In this document: piece after piece, positions 12,601-24,600 of the stretch | Layout: each line of letters starts with the position of its first letter | Numbering within the stretch: position 1 is the first letter of the stretch | DNA from: Oxyruncus cristatus | Lineage: Eukaryota; Chordata; Aves; Passeriformes; Cotingidae | Direction of reading: 5' to 3' | DNA: 64,000 nt | Assembly (NCBI GenBank): GCA_013399855.1 | Contig: VXAY01004946.1 | Coordinates: 291,606 to 355,605 of the forward strand | The notes under the pieces: model-generated | Database searches by the model: none | Told to the model about the DNA's origin: nothing | Seen by the model: only the letters and a program-made list of their open reading frames with translations | Made by a program: the position numbers and the translations under genes

Positions 12601-15600
12601 GAGTGGGTGTGCAGAGTCTGTTCATTCCTTTCAGGATTATTTCAGCAGCTGGCTAGTGATGGCTAGTGTTCAACGAAATGTCAAGATTCATTTCAGCAAA
12701 GCAAGAAGTACAAAATGCACAGATTTAGTATAGACATATCCTTTACTCTTACATCAGGGGCTTTACCCTATTTTCTGTGCATGAGTTAGGAAGTGCAAGA
12801 GAGACACAAGTATAGCTCCCTCACTTAGAGATCCATCATTTACCAGCAGAGCATCTGACATGTGGAGTTTAGTCGATAAAACTTTAACAAGTTCCGTCTT
12901 GAGGCAGGGCATATATTTTGTCTTCGCCATGCTCTCCCCAATGATCTTCAAAAATATCTTTTCTGATTCACAGTCTGTGAAAGAGAAAAATATCTGAGGC
13001 TGAACTGTATTCTCTGGCTTTGATTGGGAAGTTGAGCTCTTGGGTAGTTAAATTTTTTTAACTATGCATGGAAAGTGTTTCACAGGCTCTCATGCCACGA
13101 AAGTAGATTGTATACATAATGCATATCAATTCTTGTAGTGTTCATTGGTCTGGAACAAATTTAATCTTCCAGTGACCTTTCTTACAGAGCAGTGGTTTTG
13201 CTGATATTGCTAAGTATGGAATCCCTCTAGAGTGAGTATGGGAAACTTTGGACATAGAGCAGCATCTTTGCTATCTGTGCTGCGTGAAGTGCTGCTAATC
13301 CTACCTCTCTAGGCACGCAGAGGAAGCTAGAAAAAAACCCTGTATTACCTATTAGTATGTCATGATGCCATATTTTTAGAGAAAGGAAAAACAGACAAAA
13401 AATTTGGATGAGGATTTAGATCAGATACTTTAAAGAGAGAACAAATATATTGGAATATTTTTCAGTATTTATAGCATGTTGAATCAACTCCTCAAAATTC
13501 CAGGTAAATAGAAATATAGAGAATTTTAGTGACACTGCTGCAACTGCTGCTTTGGGAATGTGTAGGTATTAAAAACAAACAAACAAAAAAACAAACAAAA
13601 AAACACACAAAAACAAAAAAATCCAAACAAACAAAAAAAACCAAACAAAAAAAACCCAACCAACCAAACAAAAAAAAACAACAACAAAAAAACCAGCAAA
13701 CAAACAAAAAAAAAAACCACCAAAACTTATCTCTGGAAAGGATTTTACCAGGATCATTTGTAGAGTAATTGTTTTTTTTTTAAAGCTGTAGGAGAAAGAT
13801 AAATGAGACTGAACTGAAAGGTTGTGACTTAGCCCAGATAAATTAAAAAAAAAAAAAGTTTGGAATTCACTTGTGTTTGACTGTGTATAAGTATTGTCCT
13901 TGATCATTTCTAGAACCATAACATTTTGAAATAGTTGTTTTAATTTTTTATTTGAAACTAAATTTTAGTTAACAAATAAAACATATTTTGTCAAAGAAAA
14001 TATTACCTAAAAACTGCACAGGGGAAAAAAAAATCCTTGCATTGGTTGCTATAGCAGCAGAATCAAAAGCTGCACCATAACAGAATGATCTTTAACCTGA
14101 AGTAAAAATGCTTTTGCACCAAAGGAGCTATGTCTGTACATATTGTTTTTGAGTAAATGGATTTCAAACAAGGATGAGAAATATCAATTGTATCTTTCAC
14201 TGATACAAAAGAAAATAGATTTCCTGTATCATTAAGCATCACATTATTGCTAAACCTTTTGAAAAAATACTTCAGAAGACTGTGGCAGTCCAGTGACTGT
14301 TGGACTGTTCATCTCCCAACTCTTCACATTCCCCAGATGTTCAAGCATGTCTCACAGTAGTGTTGGATCCCATCTGTGGAAGATTGGTTTATATAATTCA
14401 ATGAGAACCCTTCTTCCACTCCTTGTCTTTGCTGCACCACACTCCATGCCCTCCCACATCTGCAAAGCTGCACTTAGCTAACATGTGTGGAAGTTCTCCT
14501 TTACCCCAGGACATTGCTATGACATAATCATTTTGCTCATCATTAGTAAGAGGAACAACTTCCAAGTTAAAGTTGTGAACAAGTGTTTTTCTGGCCTGGC
14601 ACAGTAACTAAGCACAAGGCAGGTAAGTAATTTCTTTAGGTTCAGATGCATGTTGAAGTTGGAAATTATTTGAAGGAAAAAGGGTTAGGTACCTCTGTGT
14701 CCTCTGCTGTCTACAGTAGGGGTTGGGGTTATGTAGAAATTGTCAGGTAAACACTTCAAGACATGCCATTGAAAGATGAAAATGCAGTGGAGTTTCTCTA
14801 GTAATGCATAACTTCAGATCACTACTCCTCAAGCCACTGTTGACTTTAATTCTGCTGGGAAGTGGTGGCATTGAACGTGATCAGATCAGATCTGGGTGTA
14901 TTACAGTGGAGTGGTGGTTCACTTGTGAACAAATAAGGGTAAATAGCACTTCCACAGGAAACTGAGTATGTAAGTAACTCTTTCTACCTGCACCTTTACC
15001 TGCACCTTTACTGGAGGCAAACCTTTAACTTTACCTGCACCTGGTAAATTACTGAACATTTGTGTTGAATATCTGATAGCTTTTGTTGAATGCAGTAGTG
15101 GAAATTAACTGTTGTTTTGTGTAGTCAGTAGTAACATTTTTATTATCTTTTTATTGTAGGTTGGAAATCTCCCAAATGATTATATGATAACCCTTAAATA
15201 TGTCCCGAAGATGGATAGTCTGGTATGTACAACCACTTCAAGTTAATTCCAATAAAATAGCCCACTGGACCAGTGATGGCTGTAACGTTTTGTACCTAGT
15301 CCTATGGCTTAGTAAGTTACAGTTAAATAATGATTTTTTAACTTTTGATATGCTTCCCAAGTATTTATTTAAAATAAATGTAGAGCGATTCCCACAGTCC
15401 CTTAAAACCTTTTTTAATTACAGGAATCTTAGAAAAATGTTTCTTCATATTAAATTTTTTTAACCTTTTTTTCTGGAAAAAAGTTAAACTACAGTATTAC
15501 TTCATTATGTCAGTTGAAAATTAGTATTTCTTAACTAATAATTTCCTGAGTAGGTTCTCTCTAATTCTACTTTGCAACTACTGCACAATGGCCTTCTTGT

Positions 15601-18600
15601 TTCAGCCAGTGGAAATGCCACTGAAGCACAACAAATACTGAGTAGCCAGTAAGCAGAACCATAAGTTCAGCAAATGGTAGCGTCAGTAACTAAATAACCC
15701 AGTAGGGTTTCAAACCTGCTTTGTGTTATTCTTTCTGTCTAATCCCATGTTTAATACATAGTGATACTTTTAAATAAGCATCATCTATATACTTTAAATT
15801 TCTATAACATTTTCTATTAAAATCATATTATTGCTTAATCTACTAAATATTTTTTGGTTTTCTTCAATTTAACAAAAAAAAATTAGAATGTTGTATTGTA
15901 AATGCTCTCTTGGTTGTTGCATACACTGCAAGTAAAAGGAGAAAAGGAAACAAGGTGAAAGTACAAGTTATGCTGTATGCTCTATTGTTTTAAGGAAAGG
16001 AAAAAGGTAAGAAAAGGATGATTTTGTCAGTTAAACTTAACGATATTGTGCCTGTCTCAAGAATGAATTATTGTACATATATCAGTAGCTGAAAATCATC
16101 TGCTAGATATAAGAAGCTGGTTTTGTGTCTGTACAAGGTTTTCATTAGGAAAGCCCAGTTTCTGTGTGATACACATCTGAAAATGCATCCTATCCTACAA
16201 CGTTATAGCAAATCTATCAATATTACATATTGATAGTGGAAAGTGATGCCAGAAGCAATATTCAGTCCTGAATAACAAGAATATGGGAGGAGGAAAAGGA
16301 GCCTGAGGGATAGTGAATGGCCCTGAGTTGTGAGGTTATGAGGGGTTACATCAGATGTAGAAGTATTAAGAGTTTTGTTGGAAGCTTGAGGCTTTTACTA
16401 AAACTTAGAGTACTTCAGAAAACCCAGTTTATTCTTTAGAGAGAAAAACTCTGCAGAACAAAACAATGGTAGTCAGGTACTAGAGCCTATATAAATAAAA
16501 CTAATGGGAAAAATTCCATTTCTTATAATGGCCAGTATTCAGAGAAAAAGGAAATAGGACTGGCTGCCACCATCCCCTGGCTGCTGTGCTTTTTGAATTT
16601 TAGTGATTTTGGTGCCTGATGTGATGAGATTCATGACTGTGGAGGGCAGCCATGGCCTGAATGCTGTTCCCCCAGCTTCCAGAATGAGCACAGTAGCTGT
16701 TGGGCTGGATTGAGGCTGCTCCCCCTGCTGCGCTCCTGGGGAGGTTGTCACTGCAGATGAAGAAGGCCAGGGAGCCTGCTTGAGCGATGAGTCCTGGTTG
16801 TTCTCACTGCCTAATTCTTGCCTCTCTCTGTGGTTGTTTTGACTGCCAATATGCAGATTCTTTTCTGTAGTTTAAATGCCATGTCATCTCGATGCGTCAT
16901 ATCCAGAAACTTAGATCCAGTTTACATTTGTGATGAGCAGCCAAGAAACAAATAGGAAGAAGAGAAGTTCAGAGTGAGATTTCCATGTTCCCTTTGCTGG
17001 TACATCACTTTCAGTCATTGTAATGGGAGGTGCGGCTCTTGGCCCCATGCCTTTGCAGGGGTATTCACATCCCACTTTGCCAAATTCCTCTCTGGGAATT
17101 TCAGGTTGTGTTATGCATACCACAGCAAAGGCTGGCTGAATAAGTAGGCTTTGCTCTGGGTTCTGCAAGGTTCCTGCAAGCTGGGAAACCCACAGCTTTG
17201 CCTAAAATAAATGCCCTTTGTTTGGCTCTGAAGGGATTGAAATGGTACTCTGCAGTTTTTTTCAATAGATTTCAATCTTCTGTGCATGCATAAAGTGGGA
17301 AGTGTACCCGAAGTAGCAAGTCTCAAATATAGATGACTAGAGGTAGGAAGGCAGGGTGAATGCAAAGCAGATGGGAAGCCAGTGTAGTGCATGTAACAGG
17401 AACAGACTGACCCATCCATTAATGAGAAGGGTTGTTGCATTATGCACAAGCTCAAGGCGACTGAGTGGCTTTAAAAGTAGTCTTCCATGAAGTGAACTGT
17501 GTAGTCTAGCCTGAAGGTTAAAAGGCAAAGATGATAGCAGCAGGGGCCGAATTCAGAAGGTGATATAAACTTCAAACTGTTACATAGGTGAAGAAAGTAA
17601 AAGCTAACTGAGGGCTACCTGGAAGTAAAAAATAAGTCAGGTTTGCTATCACCCTAAAATGTAAATCTTGGTTAAAGTTTACACAAAAAAATTAGAGTTA
17701 AATCTCCATTTCTCCTAGCAAATAACATCAAATTTTTCAATTCGAGCAGTTTCATCCTTCTTTTGGTAGGTATTGAGGTAGCAAGTGATTGCACAGCTTG
17801 ATATTAGTGAAAAGTAAACTGAGAGCTCTCATGAAATACAGCTTTGTAGGTCAGAACAGTTCAGAGGAGACTCCCACACACATGATAAACTGCGGGAGCA
17901 ACAAAATAGACTCCCTGCTGGAATTGCCAAATGCTCACTAGGAGAAGCAGTTCTAGTTCCTAGCAGAGGAGAATGCTCACCTTCAAAACCTCAGAGGAAA
18001 AGAGTTCCAGTTCAGGGAAGCACAGCGGTTCTGTGTCAGTGTTCCTACACCAAAGCAGAAGAAAGAAAATGCATTGTCTGTCTCGTGGTGGCAGTGGGAC
18101 GTGGCACAACATATGCTGCTTGAACGGAGTATGTTTCAACAAGCTTTCTCTGATTTATTTGCTTCTGTCTCTCCCCTCACCTTGTTGTGCTTGAAGGAAA
18201 AAAGGGAAGCTGAATCAGGCCAAATGCCATCCATTCCACTTTTTGTTTCATTCTTAAAGAAAAAGTAATTGTTGAGATAATTACAGAAGGTGGTATCACT
18301 GACTTGCCACTTGTTACCATTGCGTGAGAGAGTTATACACAGAAGTGGAAAGTCAAGTGGAGCAGAACAAAGTATTTACATTTGGTTCTCTAAACCTGAA
18401 AGCCTAATGGTCTGATTATTCTTCAAAAACATGAAGTGTATTTTTTTTTTTGTCAAAAACATTTACACATCAAAGCAGAACACCACCTGTGGATAATTTT
18501 TTTTTTTAATAAAGAATCTCTATGATGGTTTATTAAAGAAGTTGAGTAAAATGAGATTACACCTAGAAGTGTATATACATCACCAAACATTTGCTATGCA

Positions 18601-21600
18601 TTGCAGAAGGTGGATTCAGTGGATGATACCCACACACTGGGCAGCAGTTGGAAACTGGTTTAGTGCTACTGAGAGTACTTAGGTTTTGTTGGGCCAAGAT
18701 TTTTGTATCTGGAAGGCTTTAATGATCCTGAGACATTTTCAACAATGGAAAAAAATAACTTCACAAATGGAATAAATTCCCACAACATTTACCGGTAAAA
18801 ATTCAGCATGTATTGGCAAGGGATTTCCAGGTATGAGTTGCAGTGTGACTAGTGCATTACCTGTATTTTTGCTGATCATACTGAGTTAGGGTTTTTCCTG
18901 GGCTGGGCCACTGTTTTATCTATTTGCCTACTGTTATGTAAATCTAAGTAAAAGAAGTTAATGACTCCCTAAGACAGCAAGATGAATTACAAGGTTTCAG
19001 TCACGTGAACAGCTGTGCAAACTTCGTCTGCAAACTAATTGAATAGGTGTCAGTGAAAGGATTTGAACTCCGTTCCAGTGGCACATACAGCAACAGGCTG
19101 CACAGAATACTTTTGTCATCAAATACCTTTTGCCAGGGGAAAAAAAGGCTTTTAGATCTAGAAACTCTTCCCAGTAATGGTATCTAGTGAAAAAGCTGAA
19201 GGGAAGGAATTAACTAAGCTAACTAGTTTAAAGGTGGGTGAAAGCACACAAGGATTTTATGCAACATATTTATGGAAACTTTCCTGAGAAGAAATTTAAA
19301 TCAAGGATCTTTGGGGTTAACTGAGTCATGTAAGGTAACAATAATAAAATGATAACTGATATTGGTTTAAAGAATTGTTAAAGCAGTAGGTGTTTGAATA
19401 AAATAAATAGGTTAATGAAAGCATGGATTAGGGTTCATAGTTACGTGTCCCAAGGCTCAAACTCTCAACAGACTGATACTTGGCATTCATTAAGAATTTT
19501 AATGAGGGGATGTCATTTAACAGACAACCATAAATATGTCAGTATGAGTGAGAATAGAAATTTTACCAAAAGGACTGAAGAGAAAGTTGGCCACACTAAA
19601 GAAGAATAATTTTAATTTAGACTCTCGAGATAATTTAAATTGGAAAGAACAGTCTAATCTACTTTTGAGCTGTTTAACCAGTTTTTACAAAAGTCTGACA
19701 TTTAATCTACCTCTGTTTCTTTTTTCCCCTGACAGCCTGATCACTGTTGGTTGCATTTGATGGTGCCTGAATTTTCAAGGAGTCTACATAATCTTCTCCA
19801 GAAGTTTTCAGATATTTCAGATATGTCAGATGTTTTAAGCAACTATTCAATCATCAATAATCTCACAAGGATAATTAATGACCTTATGGCATGCCTTGCT
19901 TTTGATAAAAACAAGGTAATCTTATACCTTGAGTTTCTGCTTTTATACTGGATATTCTTATTTTTACTTTCTGTTACGCAGTACTCAGTAGTAGTTTAAA
20001 AATGTCCAAAGCTTCCTTAGATTTGTTCTCATTTCTATTCCTGTACATCTGAAATCCTACTTTGTTTAGAAACAGTTTACACTGTTCTAACACTGGCTAG
20101 ACGTTATCTTCTGCTTCAAACAAAAATGGCTTACAAGGTATTAAAGTGTAGAAAATGACCTGTATACAGTTATTTAAATAGTCAAAAATGCAATCATCAT
20201 ATTAGGATAATCATAGGATAATCATCATATTAGGCAATCATCATAATAAAGGATAATTCATTCATTCAGGACTGTTTGAAACAAGCAGATATTTTCCTGG
20301 TACATCCAGCTTGAATGATTCATTTTGCTAGTGATCTTAATGTAAAATTTAAAGATTATGTGGTTGAAGCTATTAATGTACTCTTAGTATGTATCACAGT
20401 GTGTGAAGCTCTGAAAGCTTCGCCGTGGTTTAATGAACTTTTTTATACAAAGGCACAGCAACGACCATAGCATATCAGCCCATTTCCATGTGTTTCTGGA
20501 TTCCTACAGCAGCTGGAAGGATTCCAGTTCCAGGTGCCTTACTCGAGACAGCTGATTCTCTTGTGTGAAAGTGTGTGTGTGTGGGGGGGTTGGGGGTGGA
20601 GAAATTAATTTTCTAGTCCCTTATACAGCTATAACCAGACTATCAGTAATTAAAAATAAGTTCTGTAGTTGAAGTTTTTGTTCCACTGAATAAAACAGGC
20701 AAAATCTATTATGTTTAGAGCAAGGATTTCATCTTCCTTATATGTTTATTTTTGTCAACTAAGTCTTAGCTGTTGTAATTGAACCTTTTCAACACTCAGG
20801 ATGAATCAAGTGAACTAAAACACTCAGGTGCATTTAGAGTGGAAAAACCGTGTAAGCTTGTCATGTATTTGCATTACATTGTTGAGAGTATTTAGACATT
20901 CCCTACTTTCCATTTCAGACTGAATTCTATATAATCTTCAATGTATATATATTTTTTTTTCTTTTCTATTTTTGTCCTGATGATTCAAAGCACTCAGCAG
21001 GGATGTGGTTGGGGAAAAGGAATTTTATTTTGTAGAATGGAGAAGTAAATCTCCTGTAATTCAGAGAAACAGCTAGCTATTGCTTTCCTCAGAGAAAAAT
21101 GATCTTAAGTCTAGTACTTTCCACGTTAAATATAAAACAATTTTGGAGCCAAAAACCTGAAGTTTTCCTTAGGACATATTTAAACCACATTCTTACCACT
21201 GTCCTTCTTCTTGGGAGTACAGAGGCCAAATTTGACCTCCTGGCATAAGAAACAGCTGTTATGAGAGCCAGAATCAGGTAAAAAGAAAAAAAAATATAGG
21301 ATAACCATCAATCATCTTAACATGAATCTCAGTCTTTTTCTTTACTGTGGCATAAAACACTTGTCTGTTAGACCTCAGAGTGATTGGGCTTCCCTGTATA
21401 TACTCCTGCTCTTATTTTTAGATACCTTATCAGGGATCTCAGCCTGCTTCTGTGCAGTGGTGTATCTCAGCTATTGTATTCTGTTCCCTGTTCTCTTAAT
21501 GACAATACCAATGATTGTGTTGTTTTCATGTGTTCAGATTAAAAGGATCATATGAAACATTGCAAAGTAATGTGAAATCGAGGTATTTTTTTAATGAGGG

Positions 21601-24600
21601 GAATTAAAAAAAAATCTCTTCATTTTCAGCATAAGATGGGAGACTGTCTTTCATTCCTTAGTAATTTTACAACACTGTATTATTTCTATTTGCAAAGCTA
21701 ATTTGAAATCCTCAGATCAGAAGACTCATATGTTTTATGAAGATTATATACAGCCAATCTAGTCTTCTGCAGGTTAAAAATTTAAACTATTTTGTGTCAT
21801 CTTTGGATATTTTGATCATCTGTTGAGGTGTTGAAATGAGCGTCTCTCTTGACCTTCTTTCAAGCTGAATTCTGTATTTTGCACTAGGATTTTGTAAAAG
21901 AAAATGGTCACCTTTATGAAGAAGGTCACTTCATTCCTGAGGATTTTTTTAGGCACTTTAATAGTACCATTGAGGTCTACAAGGAGTTTGCAGACACACT
22001 GGATAAGAATGACTGCATTCTACCTTCAACAGTAGAAACACCAGAGAATGGTAAGATGGCTCTTCTTTTGGGGAACAGAATCTAAGTAGATATAAATGGG
22101 TGATTTTCCTTGAATTTCAAAGATACTAAGGTTCTGATACTGTACCTCCATGTCACCTTTTTACTGCAAGTTAAAAATACTGCTGACACTGAAGGCTGTA
22201 TTTCTGTTTGAAGTCAAGTTCTATGTGACAGAAAAACTAGTGTCATCATTCCTAGAGACATCATTCCTTGATATAATCCAAATAACCTCAGTACACTACT
22301 CTGTTTCTTTTCATTCTAAATATATCCTGGATTGTCTTTTTACATTGCTCTTATCTTCTTTTTATGCTCTATTTAGTTTTTATAAGGCAGCAAAGGAGCC
22401 TAAGATTGCACTACTGAAAGGACAGGAAGATAGGACAGGCTGCAAATTGCAGCAGCCTCAAGTCACCTTCATATTCATCTCACCTCTACTGAAAAGGGCC
22501 ATGTTTACTTCATTTAAAAATTTTAACAAGCTCAAGTCAGGCTCCTGCAGTTTTTTCTCATCCTTCCAGTAAATGGAAGTTTTTTACTATCTTTTCTTTT
22601 ACTCTCTCTAGTGACAGCTATTAGCTTTTTAATTAGGGCAACGTGTCCAATTGCACAGTTACACCACTAGTAGACCAGTACCATAACCTAAGAACTTGTT
22701 TGCAGCAATTACTTTTCCAGATTAGCTGTTCAGCAGCATCTCAGCATGTAGACACTGCTGCTTTTAAATAAAACTGCCTTTTTTTGTTTAATCCACTTCA
22801 TAAACAGCCCTACATCCAATTTTTAAAAACAGCCCTACAGCCACATCAAAGTAGCCCTATAACCAACCATCTTATATAGAGGGAACTGTATTTTAAGTTT
22901 CATAATGCTGACACACTCATTTTCTATTTAGATTCCAGAGTCGCTGTCACAAAAACATTTTTGTTTCCTCCTGTTGCTGCCAGCTCCCTTAGGAATGACA
23001 GCATTGGCAGTAGCACTAGCAGTAACAGTAAGTACAAGTGATTGAATATATGTGTCTCCGTTTTGTTCTAGTAGCTGATTTTTATGAGAGCTCAGAGGAA
23101 AAGAATGTCATTAATTGTGCAAGTTAATGGGAAGTTACATGTTCCTGATGGTGTACCATGTGTTTCTCAGCTGTCATACTGAAATGCAAGGAACTTATCT
23201 AACCAAAATGTATAGATGCTATCGAGTTACAATGATGTGACAGCTCTCTACAACTTGGAGAGGGCAGGCCTCTTTGTTTTGGCTGTCGTGAGGTCTCACT
23301 AGTCATGTGGCCTCAGCACTTTTGGCTGTCCCAGACACTTTGTTTTAACTCTCTGAAAAGGAAGTTGCCCCAAGTGAACAGAATAGCTATCCTAAATCAG
23401 CTGGGGGTACTCACATGGACAAAGAGATAACCTCTACATAGAATCATAGAATCACAGAATCAGATGGGTTGGAAAGGACCTCTGAGATCATCAAGTCCAA
23501 CCCTTGGTCCAACACCACCGCAGTTACTAGACTATGGAACTAAGTGTCACGTCCAGCCTCATCTTAGAAACCTCCAGGGACTGAGAATCCACCACTTCCC
23601 TGGGCAGCCCATTCCAATGGCTGATTACTCTCTCTGTAAAGAATTCCTTTCTAATATCCAACCTAAACCTCCCCTGGCACAGCTTAAGGCCATGCCCTCT
23701 TGTCTTATGGCTGGTTGCCTGGGAGAAGAGACCAACCCCCACCTGGCTACAGCTTCCTCTCGTTTTGTTAGTACTGTCGATCTGATTTGACACCAGATCT
23801 GAAAACAGTCCCCATATTTGCTTGCTGTAGTTGCAGTAGGGCTGCCTCCACAATTAGTGTGCTTTTGGTTGGGGTCAATGACAAAGTCACTATGCTTTTG
23901 GCAGGCTGTAGTCTTCTCTCTTGCATAATCACCTCCATGTTTCTCATCTGTCTTGGTCACTGTATTTTATGACTGGTCACTGACCGAAAGGAGAGCCCAG
24001 AATGGTTTATTTAAGAGCTTCAAAATTACCCATCGTGAGGTCAGAAGGGGTATAGGAATCTGAGGTGAAAGGAAACAGTGAAACTTCAGGGGCTTTTAGT
24101 GACATCATGTGCAACAAGGTGAATAATCTCTGGAGCTTCCCAAGTAAACAAAAGAAGGGGATTTTCCTTAGAGGTTTCTAAAATGGTGATCAAAGCTCAA
24201 CCATGTTATTGTTTCCTTGTTCCTGTTTCCCAGACACATGAGGGTAACAATGTGTGTCTGTCTCCTTACAATTTCCCCTTTTCATTTCATGAAACATCTG
24301 TTATCTTAGTGTGTGATGGTGAAGCTTATGGATGGCACTCCCTGTACATAAGAAATCATGTGCAAGGAGGAAGCCTGATGTAGCCTGTTGGATACAACTG
24401 TAGCTCCTGTTGGTGGGACAGTTACTACTAAGCCTGAGTTTCTTCTTGTGCTCCTTCTTTTGGGAATGTGCAATCTAGTTACTCTCTGGGCTTTTAGCAC
24501 CATGCACGCTATCTCTTAGCTGGCTCACAGCTGCTATCAGATTTGAAGCCCTTCCTGATTGCTTTCTAATTAAGAGAAGATCTTAAGTCATCGTACCCCA

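Larger units (their letters stand above)
6666..15159 (+). other. KITLG: KITLG intron 2
   Basis: 8,494 bases between a gtaag donor and a ttattgtag acceptor, phase 0. It holds an antisense CR1 fragment with reverse transcriptase remnants near 8.2-9.1 kb, a sense CR1 tail near 11.4-11.7 kb, an A-rich (AAAC)-like repeat near 13.6 kb and a small CTGCACC-type tandem repeat near 15.0 kb. The rest looks like unremarkable AT-rich intron. A 143-codon open frame at 12302-12733 has no recognisable similarity. Confidence 0.93.

Noticed and set aside
12302..12733. 143-codon open frame in intron 2
   Set aside because: No recognisable domain, no splice context fitting KITLG, and a length that can arise by chance in a 64 kb window.
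13529..13919. Lys/Gln/Asn-rich (+) and Phe/Cys/Val-rich (-) open frames
   Set aside because: They are translations of the (AAAC)n simple repeat.
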